Position numbers and translations under genes: made by a program. A DNA stretch of 64,000 bases. Origin: Portibacter marinus (GTDB lineage Bacteria; Bacteroidota; Bacteroidia; Chitinophagales; Saprospiraceae). Below, one piece after another: positions 52,384 to 60,276 of this stretch (position 1 is the first letter of the stretch; each line of letters opens with the position of its first letter). Location of the stretch: positions 62,001 through 126,000 of the forward strand of contig NZ_JAJNKB010000004.1 of NCBI RefSeq assembly GCF_021533195.1, given 5' to 3'. The notes under the pieces are model-generated. The model had not been told where the DNA came from. It worked only from the letters and a program-made list of their open reading frames with translations, and did not search any database.

Positions 52384-53954
52384 CTACTACAGGACAACAT
52401 AGAGCAACCTACTTTATGTCTTGCCCATTCTGGTCTTCTCGCGAACCACTTTTGAAACTCCGGTTGCTCATTATAGGGCTGCTTAAGCATCGTGAATAAT
52501 TTATCAATTAATGTGTAATCGCCCTTGTCCGCCTCATCGATTGCAAGCTGAGCCATGTAATTTCTTAAAACATACTTAGGATTAACTTCATTCATCCTTT
52601 TCTTGCGCTCTTTTAGGTCAATGTTTTCTTTAAAAAGTCTTTGCTGATAAGCGGTAAACCAATCCTGCCAAGCAGAGGCAATTATTTCCCACTTTCCATT
52701 GGCCTCGTAAAAAGCATCCTTAACTACTTCCAGGTATTTTCCCTGAAGGTCTATGTCAATGGTAGGGTCAAAATCTGCAAGTTGCCTGAAAAATATAGTC
52801 ATGTCCGTTTCTGAAAAAGTCAACATTTGCTCTAAGTCGTCAATCAAAGCCCGGTCTCCATCTTCGTGGACGAAGAGTCCAATTTTAGACTTCATCATTT
52901 CCAAATAAGCGGGAGTATATATCGACCCATATGAGTTCAAAATCTCCTCTAAAGGTTCAGTGTCTTCGATTAACGGATAGAGGGCATTCCCCAATTGCAT
53001 TAAATTCCAAAAGGCAATATTGGGCTGATATCCAAATCTATATCGACGAGTTTGCCGGTCCGTAGTATTGGGTGTCCAACCCGGGTCATATCCCTCTAGC
53101 CATCCGTAGGGACCATAATCAATTGTCAATCCCAGTACGGACATATTGTCCGTGTTCATCACTCCGTGCACAAAGCCCACGCGTTGCCAGTGAATCACCA
53201 TATTCACTGTTTTTTCCATTACACGTCTATAAAAGTCAAGATATTTCTCCTTCCCATCAGTTTTAATTTCCGGAAAAAAGTATTGGATGGTGTAGTCCAC
53301 CAGTTTTTTCAAATTCTCGACATCCTTTCTTGCGGTAAAAATCTGATAATTGCCAAATCTTAAGAAGGAAGGTGCCACTCTGCAAACTACAGCACCTTTC
53401 TCTAGCTCCGGATTGCCATCATACATCATGTCTCTCATTACCTCATCACCTGTCAAAATCAATGAGAGGGATCGTGTCGTTGGGACACGAAGGTGATGCA
53501 TGGCTTCACTGCATAAGTGTTCCCTTATGGAAGATCTCAAGACTGCAAGACCATCTGCACTTCGGCTATATGGTGTTTCACCAGCCCCTTTGAGTTGCAT
53601 GACCCACCGCTGACCATGATGAAATACTTCCCCAATATTGATAGCACGACCGTCACCCAATTGACCAGCCCAGGTACCAAATTGATGGCCACCATAAACC
53701 ATGGCATAAGGTGCCGCTCCTTCTAATGGGGTGGAACCAGAGAATACCTCAAGAAATGCTTGAGACATAATTTCCTCCTTAGTTATACCCAAAAGAGCAG
53801 CCGTTTCTTCGCTTGCATGGACCAATTTTGGTGAGGTGGGTTGCCTGGGGATGACATATGAATAGGCAGCCTGAACCACTTGACATCTATTATTGGTTGT
53901 GACCGGATCAGCAGGCAATTCTGCAGTGAAAGTATCGTCAAGTTCTAGTTTCAT
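52380..53954 (-). CDS. selO: SelO-type protein AMPylase (YdiU)
   Basis: 524 residues with SelO hallmarks: VYGGHQFGTWAGQLGDGRA, LKGAGETPYSRSADGLAVLR, REHLCSEAMHHLRVPTTRSL and GVMNTDNMSVLGLTIDYGPYGW. The family has a protein-kinase-like fold with ATP in reversed orientation and transfers AMP to Ser/Thr/Tyr residues, linked to oxidative stress in other bacteria. The last residues are SMLSCSS, the common bacterial Cys version of the selenocysteine-bearing end of animal SelO. No signal peptide: cytoplasmic. The 3' end overlaps cheB convergently. Confidence 0.93.
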   Translation of the reverse strand: MKLELDDTFTAELPADPVTTNNRCQVVQAAYSYVIPRQPTSPKLVHASEETAALLGITKEEIMSQAFLEVFSGSTPLEGAAPYAMVYGGHQFGTWAGQLGDGRAINIGEVFHHGQRWVMQLKGAGETPYSRSADGLAVLRSSIREHLCSEAMHHLRVPTTRSLSLILTGDEVMRDMMYDGNPELEKGAVVCRVAPSFLRFGNYQIFTARKDVENLKKLVDYTIQYFFPEIKTDGKEKYLDFYRRVMEKTVNMVIHWQRVGFVHGVMNTDNMSVLGLTIDYGPYGWLEGYDPGWTPNTTDRQTRRYRFGYQPNIAFWNLMQLGNALYPLIEDTEPLEEILNSYGSIYTPAYLEMMKSKIGLFVHEDGDRALIDDLEQMLTFSETDMTIFFRQLADFDPTIDIDLQGKYLEVVKDAFYEANGKWEIIASAWQDWFTAYQQRLFKENIDLKERKKRMNEVNPKYVLRNYMAQLAIDEADKGDYTLIDKLFTMLKQPYNEQPEFQKWFARRPEWARHKVGCSMLSCSS

Positions 53955-53991
53955 ATTTATCTAACCCGAATGGGTCAGGAAAGTTTTACAC

Positions 53992-54029
53992 AAAAAAAAG
54001 GTACGACAGCCGACTCGCCATCATACCTT
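53992..54029 (-). terminator. Intrinsic terminator after the PepSY-like gene
   Basis: Minus-strand outer stem AAGGTA/TACCTT and inner GATGGC/GGCTGTC pairing, followed by eight T. It ends the PepSY-like transcript 25 bp after the stop codon and separates it from selO. Confidence 0.75.
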
Positions 54030-54053
54030 ATAAACTAAGCCTAAGGTGCTCTT

Positions 54054-54506
54054 CTAGTTGTCGTCTTTGCTGGCCATTTTCTTAATAATCTTGCCATCAA
54101 GATCGCAAACAACTTCCATTTCTTTACCGCCTACCAAAAGATCCAATTCATAGAATTTTCCAGAAGGTGTTTCTGTGATATCAGCCTCTTCTATTTCAAA
54201 ACCAGGGATATCGGCTTCCAGAGCTGTTGTAATCGTTGCAGGCACATCTTCGATTTCTACTTCCTGCTCCGTTTTCAGCCACGATCCATCTATTGTGAAA
54301 GTAGCTTCGTACTCCTGATCAGCTAGTAAAAATTCCGCTTCCCAATTTCCATCTTCCTCTTCCCAAAATACATCCGTTGCATCAACATATTTTGTCTCAA
54401 AAGCCGTAGTTACAGCTTCAGGAACATTGGTAGATAAATCATCTTGTGCCTTAACGCCAATGGTCAAAAGAACCATTGCCGCAAATAAAATTGATAATCT
54501 TTTCAT
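54054..54506 (-). CDS. PepSY-like exported small protein
   Basis: 150 residues. Signal MKRLSILFAAMVLLTIGVKA. Two repeats in PepSY-like (beta-lactamase-inhibitor-like) style: VPEAVTTAFETKYVDATDVFW with WEAEFLLADQEYEATFTIDG, then VPATITTALEADIPGFEIEEAD with GKFYELDLLVGGKEMEVVC. Strongly acidic. Such periplasmic proteins bind or inhibit partners, and the exact role here is unknown. The gene ends at a good terminator. Small inverted repeats based on ATGTT/AACAT sit 27-52 bp upstream. Confidence 0.82.
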   Translation of the reverse strand: MKRLSILFAAMVLLTIGVKAQDDLSTNVPEAVTTAFETKYVDATDVFWEEEDGNWEAEFLLADQEYEATFTIDGSWLKTEQEVEIEDVPATITTALEADIPGFEIEEADITETPSGKFYELDLLVGGKEMEVVCDLDGKIIKKMASKDDN

Positions 54507-54710
54507 AACTCTTTCTTTTAATTTTTATAAGTATGTTCAATCAACATGTCTCCATGTTTCCTTTAAAACCTTATTGGGCCACATTAGATTTTATTTAAGA
54601 TCGAAAAAGCTGCTAAAAGATTTGATCTTATATTTCACCGTACATTATGATGAATTAATAGGTGCCAAAATCCTAAATTGTCTTGTGTGAGTACTTTCGC
54701 TTTAGGGGTA

Positions 54711-56003
54711 TTATTCTTCGATAATTAATTGCGCACCTGGCTGATTATTTAACGAACTTAACGTGGCTACATCCCGACCCAAAGCATTATTAATAAGGAT
54801 GGTTCCATAATTAGTGATATTGCCCTGATTAACAAAGGCACTTCCGGGATTTTGAAGGTCAACTTGAAGCGTTACCGCGGGCGAGATTTCCATATTAGCA
54901 CCCTCTTCCAGATGAAATCCTGCCAGAACTGGGGTGTCAGCATTAATAAATAGGGAATTAACATTAGAGCACGAACAGTTTGGTATGACTACATGATCTC
55001 CTGTTCCAGGTAGACCACCATGCCAGTTGCCCGGATCAGTCCAGTCATTGGAACTTATACCGCTCCATATTTTGCTTCCGGCGGGGTAAATCGGTACGGA
55101 ACTGTGATCAAAAAGTGTCCTGATGGTGCTGGTATCCAAGATCATGAAATTTTCATTTTCATACAGAGAATCCAGATTCAATGCTTCAAACCGGGCAAAT
55201 TCAAATCTTCCGATTAAATCAGGATCCCAGGGCCTCGCATCGTAATTATTATTAAGGATATTATTATTCTGTTCCTGCCATCCCACCGCACTGACATTAT
55301 CCCAATCCGTATAAGTAACAAAACCCATTTGAACCGTATCCGGAAAGTCAGGCCGAAGAAACCTTTCACGCAGGCGCCAATTCAGATTATCCTCACTACT
55401 CAGGACAACAACCACACTATCTTTTCGTACCATCCTCATATAAATATCGTTATTGCCCGCTCCTATATTCTGGATGCCAAGCATGGATGCACCGTTTCGC
55501 GTGGTTTTTATCTCCAACTGAAATTGTGTACTACTCGTCGCCCTTCCCATGGCTGCGAAAATATAATTTTGAATACCGCTCGGCCCACCGTTAATTGGAT
55601 TAAAAATTCCTGTCGGTGTTCTGATCATGAGCCCGGCAAGCGAATAATCTGAACTGGGAGGCAAAGCATCGCCATCCCTCTGGGTTACAGTAATGTGGGT
55701 CGTCACTATAAAATTGCCACTGATTTCTTTAAACAAAAGTACTCCCCGCCAATTGGCATACCAGGAACTGGTCCAGGGCATCATATACAACTCACCCGGA
55801 TAGGTAAACGATATGTCATGTTCTTCCAGATGCTCTGCTGGCTGGCCTCCCGGAGTCATCCACCCTTCGATTTGCGTGATATTTTGCCAGTTTGAAAGGT
55901 TACAGGGACTATTAAATTCGTCGTTTAGCGCAGAATGCTGTGACCATAAAAATCCTGCCATTGACATCAAATAAAACACTAGTAAAATACCTCGAATGTT
56001 CAT
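54711..56003 (-). CDS. Secreted lectin-like protein with beta-rich C-terminal module
   Basis: 430 residues. Signal MNIRGILLVFYLMSMAGFLWSQ. The first 270 residues resemble a DUF1349/concanavalin-type jelly roll (PGELYMMPWTSSWYANWRGV, DYSLAGLMIRTPTGI, MGFVTYTDWDNVSAVG). The end is a beta-helix-like module introduced by KIWSGISSNDWTDPGNWHGG and running through GNITNYGTILINN. It lacks a T9SS sorting domain. The same kind of module closes the reprolysin-like protease at 21.5 kb. A function in glycan binding is likely but unproven. Confidence 0.75.
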   Translation of the reverse strand: MNIRGILLVFYLMSMAGFLWSQHSALNDEFNSPCNLSNWQNITQIEGWMTPGGQPAEHLEEHDISFTYPGELYMMPWTSSWYANWRGVLLFKEISGNFIVTTHITVTQRDGDALPPSSDYSLAGLMIRTPTGIFNPINGGPSGIQNYIFAAMGRATSSTQFQLEIKTTRNGASMLGIQNIGAGNNDIYMRMVRKDSVVVVLSSEDNLNWRLRERFLRPDFPDTVQMGFVTYTDWDNVSAVGWQEQNNNILNNNYDARPWDPDLIGRFEFARFEALNLDSLYENENFMILDTSTIRTLFDHSSVPIYPAGSKIWSGISSNDWTDPGNWHGGLPGTGDHVVIPNCSCSNVNSLFINADTPVLAGFHLEEGANMEISPAVTLQVDLQNPGSAFVNQGNITNYGTILINNALGRDVATLSSLNNQPGAQLIIEE

Positions 56004-56135
56004 ATTGAAAGGGGCCTATTTAAATTTTCTCTTATATAAATTTAAAGATTTTACAATTTCCATGAGTACAAAACTTCATCTTGTGTCCTCTATAATATAA
56101 ATGGTCAGCACCAATTGATAAAAAATAATGGATAG

Positions 56136-57707
56136 ATGAGCACATTGAACCCATATTCCGGAGTGTGGAATGAAGAAAAGGCTTCTTTTTTACTAGGGCG
56201 AACTATATTCGGCAAGACTAAAGCTCAGATTGCACAAGTAGCAAACATGGGATTGGAGCAAACTTTATCAGTCTTATTTCAGGATCAGCCAACCCCGGAC
56301 CCACCTATACATTACCGATTTCAAAATGACCCTGACGCTCCTCCTGGCACAACCTGGGTGGATAAATACTATCCTGCCAACGATATTATGGGTTTAAGAG
56401 TAGCGAGACGTAATTCCGTGATTGTGTGGCAGACCGGATTGATGCAATCTTCGGGACTGTCCGTACTGGAAAAAATGGTGCTGTTCTGGCATGAACACTT
56501 CCCGGTGAATAATATCAATAGAGGTGAGGTAAGTTATCAATATCTATCGGCTATTCGAACGCATGCTTTAGGGAACTTCAGAAAACTTGTGGAGGAAATT
56601 ACCGTTTCTCCGGCAATGTTGATTTTTCTAAATGGGAATCAAAATGAAGCTCAATCACCCAATGAAAATTATGCTCGAGAATTGTTGGAACTGTTCACAA
56701 TAGGCAGAGGAGAAGCGGCTGGGGAGGGGGACTATACTAATTATACGGAGCAAGATATTGTACAAATTTCAAGAGCTCTTACAGGTTGGAAGATCAGACT
56801 TTTAGAAACGGGATATGTAACCAGCTTCTTCCGAAATCAATTGCATGATGCAGGAACTAAGCAACTTTCACATCGATTCGATCATACCCTTATATCTAAT
56901 AGTGGCGCAGAAGAGTACAAGCAAGTCATCGATATCATTCTTAAGAAAAAAGAAGTCGCACGATACATTTGCAGGCAGCTTCACATATGGTTTGTAGGGA
57001 GCAATATTTCAGCTGAGGTGGAGGCCAATGTCATAGAACCTATGGCAACCATAATGTATGATCAAGATTATGATATTAAAGCACCTTTGAAAGCGTTGCT
57101 GGCATCTGAATATTTCTATGATGATCAGCACGAAGGATGTATGGTCTCCTCTCCACTGGATTTTCTTTATAAATCCATTAATACGCTGGAGGTCGAAATG
57201 CCAGATAGCATTATTGCTCAATACTTTGTCTGGGAAGCGATTGCCAGAGCAGGAGATTTGTTGGAGATGGCAGTAATGAATGTACCATCTGTTGCAGGCT
57301 GGAAAGCTTATTATCAATCCCCGGGATACTATCAATATTGGATCAATTCGGTTACTTTGGGATTTCGGGAAGAAGTGGCTAATGCCCTTCTCACGCAAAG
57401 TGAAGTAAGGGGCTTTAGATTTGGAATCAACGTGTTAAAGTTTGTAGATGGTATTGAAAATGCCACTGACCCTAATGAATTGATCATTAACATGGGCAAA
57501 CTAATATTTGCCTTTCCCCTTTCGCAAAATCAGATCGACTATCTAAAAAATGTATTGATCAATGGATTGCCTGATTTCGAATGGACAGTGGAATACGGAA
57601 TGTATCTGGAAAATCCCACCAATGAGGATCTGGCGGTTTCTGTGTTCAATAAATTAACCAATCTGATGGCTACTATGATGAAAATGCCTGAATATTATCT
57701 AATGTAA
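56136..57707 (+). CDS. DUF1800 family protein
   Basis: 523 residues. Family features: N-terminal AxxLLxRxxFG pattern (KASFLLGRTIFGKTKAQI), MVLFWHEHFPVNN (His-rich), PNENYARELLELFTIGRGE and ISRALTGWKI. The gene pairs with the DUF1501 gene 12 bp downstream, a very common arrangement across bacteria. No cleavable signal is obvious. The pair is thought to act together outside the cytoplasm, but the biochemical activity is unknown. Residues 400-500 contain helices that could pack on the partner. Confidence 0.88.
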   Translation: MSTLNPYSGVWNEEKASFLLGRTIFGKTKAQIAQVANMGLEQTLSVLFQDQPTPDPPIHYRFQNDPDAPPGTTWVDKYYPANDIMGLRVARRNSVIVWQTGLMQSSGLSVLEKMVLFWHEHFPVNNINRGEVSYQYLSAIRTHALGNFRKLVEEITVSPAMLIFLNGNQNEAQSPNENYARELLELFTIGRGEAAGEGDYTNYTEQDIVQISRALTGWKIRLLETGYVTSFFRNQLHDAGTKQLSHRFDHTLISNSGAEEYKQVIDIILKKKEVARYICRQLHIWFVGSNISAEVEANVIEPMATIMYDQDYDIKAPLKALLASEYFYDDQHEGCMVSSPLDFLYKSINTLEVEMPDSIIAQYFVWEAIARAGDLLEMAVMNVPSVAGWKAYYQSPGYYQYWINSVTLGFREEVANALLTQSEVRGFRFGINVLKFVDGIENATDPNELIINMGKLIFAFPLSQNQIDYLKNVLINGLPDFEWTVEYGMYLENPTNEDLAVSVFNKLTNLMATMMKMPEYYLM

Positions 57708-57719
57708 GAATTTCACCAA

Positions 57720-59276
57720 ATGAAAAGGAGATCCTTTATTAAATACAGTTCACTTTTATCCACACCACTTCTAGTAGGAGGTATTCCCATTTCTTCCATA
57801 GCACGTTCAGCTCGTTCTGCCGGAATTGGTGAGGAATCAGACAGGGTATTGGTCCTGGTCCAGCTCAACGGTGGAAATGATGGATTAGCTACGATCTTTC
57901 CCATGAATTCTTATGATGCATTGGCCAATGTTCGTTCGAATATCATTGTTCCTGAAGGAGACTTGTTGGATTTTGAATCTACTTTGAAGTGGCATCCTTC
58001 ACTTTCCGGTTTTAAGTCTCTTTATGAGAATGCACAGATGAATATCATCCAAAATGTGGGCTATCCCCAACAAAATAGGTCACATTTTAGAAGTACAGAT
58101 ATCTGGAATACCGGTTCTTCCTTCGATGAATTTAAACAGACTGGTTGGCTTGGCAGATATCTTGATGCACAATATCCTTCCTATCCCTCAGAGTATCCTA
58201 ACCTAGAATTTGAAGACCCCTTTGCTTTGACCATTGGAAATGTCGTCTCCGAAACTTGTCAGGGATTGGCAGGTAATTTTAGTATGGCACTGGCTGACCC
58301 TAATAACATCTCTCAATTAGCGACTCCAGTAAACAATGAGTTAGCTTCAGGTTGTGGTGCGGACCAACTAGGTTTCCTGGTCAATGCCATCGAAAAATCC
58401 AATGAGTATGGCGACAGGATTCGTGAAGCCTATGAATTAGGCAACAATTCCAGCGCACTTTACAATGACGATGATCGCTTAAATGTTCAATTAAAAACGG
58501 TTGCCAGGCTCATTTCTGGTGGGTTGAAATCAAAAGTATATGTGGTGAATATCGGCGGATTTGATACCCATGCAAATCAAACAGAAATCGGCGATCCTTT
58601 AGTGGGGCAGCATGCGGACTTATTGACTTCTTTGGGTTCGGCCATAGCTGCGTTTCAGGATGATCTGAAGCAATTGGGAGTGGGTGAAAGAGTGCTTGGG
58701 TTGACCTATTCTGAGTTTGGGAGAAGGATCAGGTCGAATGCCAGTTATGGAACCGATCATGGAGATGCCGCTCCTTTATTTGTTTTTGGTCAATGTGTGA
58801 ATGCGGGAGTGATTGGCAGTGATCCGGTGATCACCAAAGAAGTAGATGGCAATAAAGCAGTTGATATGGAGACCGACTTCAGAGATATTTATGGTTCCGT
58901 TTTGATCGACTGGTTTGAGGCCAGTGAGGAAGAGGTCAAGGATCTATTGCATGATGATTTTAAGTACATACCTATCGCTGCTAATTGTAATGCACCGACA
59001 GCTGTTTCGGATCAGGTCGCCGATAAGATTCGTTTAAAGGTCTATCCTAACCCGGCTAAGGAACAGACGATGGTCGAATTTCAGGTGGAGTCATCTTACC
59101 AACGCATTTCATTATTGAATTCTATGGGTCAGGAAATTCGAGTGATCAGTAATCGAAGGTTTGAGACCGCTACTCATCAGATTCCAGTTGACCTGAGAAG
59201 TTTGGTTCCAGGCCAATACTATGTTCAGATGATCGGTAGGCAGGGGCAGAGCGTGCGGAAGTTGGTAAAAATATGA
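57720..59276 (+). CDS. DUF1501 protein with Tat-like signal and T9SS tail
   Basis: 518 residues. Start MKRRSFIKYSSLLSTPLLVGG has a twin-arginine-like motif. The DUF1501 body, an alkaline-phosphatase-like fold, shows VLVQLNGGNDGLATIFP, NRSHFRSTDIWNTGS, YVVNIGGFDTHANQ and LTYSEFGRRIRSNASYGTDHGD. The last 80 residues are a T9SS type A sorting domain (LKVYPNPAKEQTMVEFQVE ... LVPGQYYVQMIG). The protein should leave through Tat then type IX secretion, or through Sec then type IX. Translationally close to DUF1800. Confidence 0.88.
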   Translation: MKRRSFIKYSSLLSTPLLVGGIPISSIARSARSAGIGEESDRVLVLVQLNGGNDGLATIFPMNSYDALANVRSNIIVPEGDLLDFESTLKWHPSLSGFKSLYENAQMNIIQNVGYPQQNRSHFRSTDIWNTGSSFDEFKQTGWLGRYLDAQYPSYPSEYPNLEFEDPFALTIGNVVSETCQGLAGNFSMALADPNNISQLATPVNNELASGCGADQLGFLVNAIEKSNEYGDRIREAYELGNNSSALYNDDDRLNVQLKTVARLISGGLKSKVYVVNIGGFDTHANQTEIGDPLVGQHADLLTSLGSAIAAFQDDLKQLGVGERVLGLTYSEFGRRIRSNASYGTDHGDAAPLFVFGQCVNAGVIGSDPVITKEVDGNKAVDMETDFRDIYGSVLIDWFEASEEEVKDLLHDDFKYIPIAANCNAPTAVSDQVADKIRLKVYPNPAKEQTMVEFQVESSYQRISLLNSMGQEIRVISNRRFETATHQIPVDLRSLVPGQYYVQMIGRQGQSVRKLVKI

Positions 59277-59325
59277 GGGTATGGTTAAAATGAAATTTTA
59301 TTTCTACTGTCTCGGTATTTGGAGC

Positions 59326-59383
59326 TTCAGCTGCAAGAGAGACCAAATGTTTCAGCTGCTTTGGGACTTACAGGTTCAGCTGC
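59326..59383. repeat. Three spaced TTCAGCTGC repeats
   Basis: Copies at 59326-59334, 59351-59359 and 59375-59383, with start-to-start distances of 25 and 24 bp. Each contains the palindrome CAGCTG. They lie in the 149-bp space between two convergent genes. A 37-residue frame (59281-59394) runs over them, but I do not trust it. Confidence 0.4.
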
Positions 59384-59425
59384 ACGAAAAGTGATCAAAA
59401 TTTAATTGCAATTTATAACACAACA

Positions 59426-60205
59426 TCATTCATCATCCCTGATCACAATCACTTTCTCAGTGATGACTCCTAATTCAAAGGTCTCACTCAATTCACCAAA
59501 CTGCACCTTGATTTCCCTGTCTCCATCCATTTCATTATTGTCTATTGCATTGATCAAAAACCTCGCTTGATTAGCTCCCGGACCAATGGTAAGTACCAAC
59601 TTATCATCTGCCCCTTCATTGACCCTATAGTCTTCTCCCATGACCGCGCTTCCATCAAATGTTAATTCAATCGTCCCGCCATCAACAGAAACTCGATCAA
59701 ACATGATCGTAACATTTGCACTGGTACTCGTATTTTCGTCTATAAATACGGTGTCTGCAGTAAAATCAAGCGTTGTCACAAGTATAGCGTCGTCATCTAA
59801 GATTGTGAAAGTCAGCGTTGGTCTGGAACCCAGAAATAGATCCCCGGACGCGTCATCCAAAATCACTAAAAGAACTTTATCATCTTCTTCCACATCATTA
59901 TCAATCGGTTGAATCGTCACTACCTCTGAAATGGAAGCTGCGGGTATATTTAGCGTTGTGGATGCTGATCCAAAACTGGTTTCGTAATCTTCTCCATACT
60001 CACCACCTTCCACGATGATATCTACCGTTCCACCATCATGATTAATCCTATTGATTCCCAGCCTGATTTCCACCGACTCGGTATTGCTTTCCGATACTTC
60101 AATTGCACTGTCTACAAAACTCACTATTCCCTTGACATCTTCTTCTTTTTGGCATCCAACCAAAAGAAGCAACATGATACCCACTAAAATTACATATGAC
60201 CTCAT
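59426..60205 (-). CDS. Calx-beta-type lipoprotein
   Basis: 259 residues from MRSYVILVGIMLLLLVGC, a lipoprotein signal (VGC). Two Calx-beta/cadherin-like domains (about 25-130 and 140-240) carry the acidic calcium-binding pattern GGEYGEDYETSFG ... IDNDVEEDDKVLLVILDD and GSAVMGEDYRVNEG ... IDNNEMDGDREIKVQF. A surface calcium-binding or adhesive role is likely. A start at 60241 overlaps the -7 box at 60239-60246, so I prefer 60205. The pullulanase gene lies 71 bp upstream on the same strand. Confidence 0.8.
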   Translation of the reverse strand: MRSYVILVGIMLLLLVGCQKEEDVKGIVSFVDSAIEVSESNTESVEIRLGINRINHDGGTVDIIVEGGEYGEDYETSFGSASTTLNIPAASISEVVTIQPIDNDVEEDDKVLLVILDDASGDLFLGSRPTLTFTILDDDAILVTTLDFTADTVFIDENTSTSANVTIMFDRVSVDGGTIELTFDGSAVMGEDYRVNEGADDKLVLTIGPGANQARFLINAIDNNEMDGDREIKVQFGELSETFELGVITEKVIVIRDDE

Positions 60206-60238
60206 TCCTAATTTATCTTTTCTTATACTATTGGGTTG

Positions 60239-60246
60239 CAAAATTA
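60239..60246 (-). promoter_or_regulatory. -7 element ahead of the Calx-beta lipoprotein
   Basis: Minus-strand TAATTTTG is a perfect TAnnTTTG. Transcription from about 60232 gives a leader of about 27 bases to the ATG at 60205 and excludes the longer start at 60241. No -33 is clear. Confidence 0.4.
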
Positions 60247-60276
60247 CTGTTTAAAACTTAATCGTATCAGGTTTAC

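Noticed and set aside
59281-59394. 37-residue frame after the DUF1501 gene
   Set aside because: No signal, no family, runs over the TTCAGCTGC repeats; may be chance.
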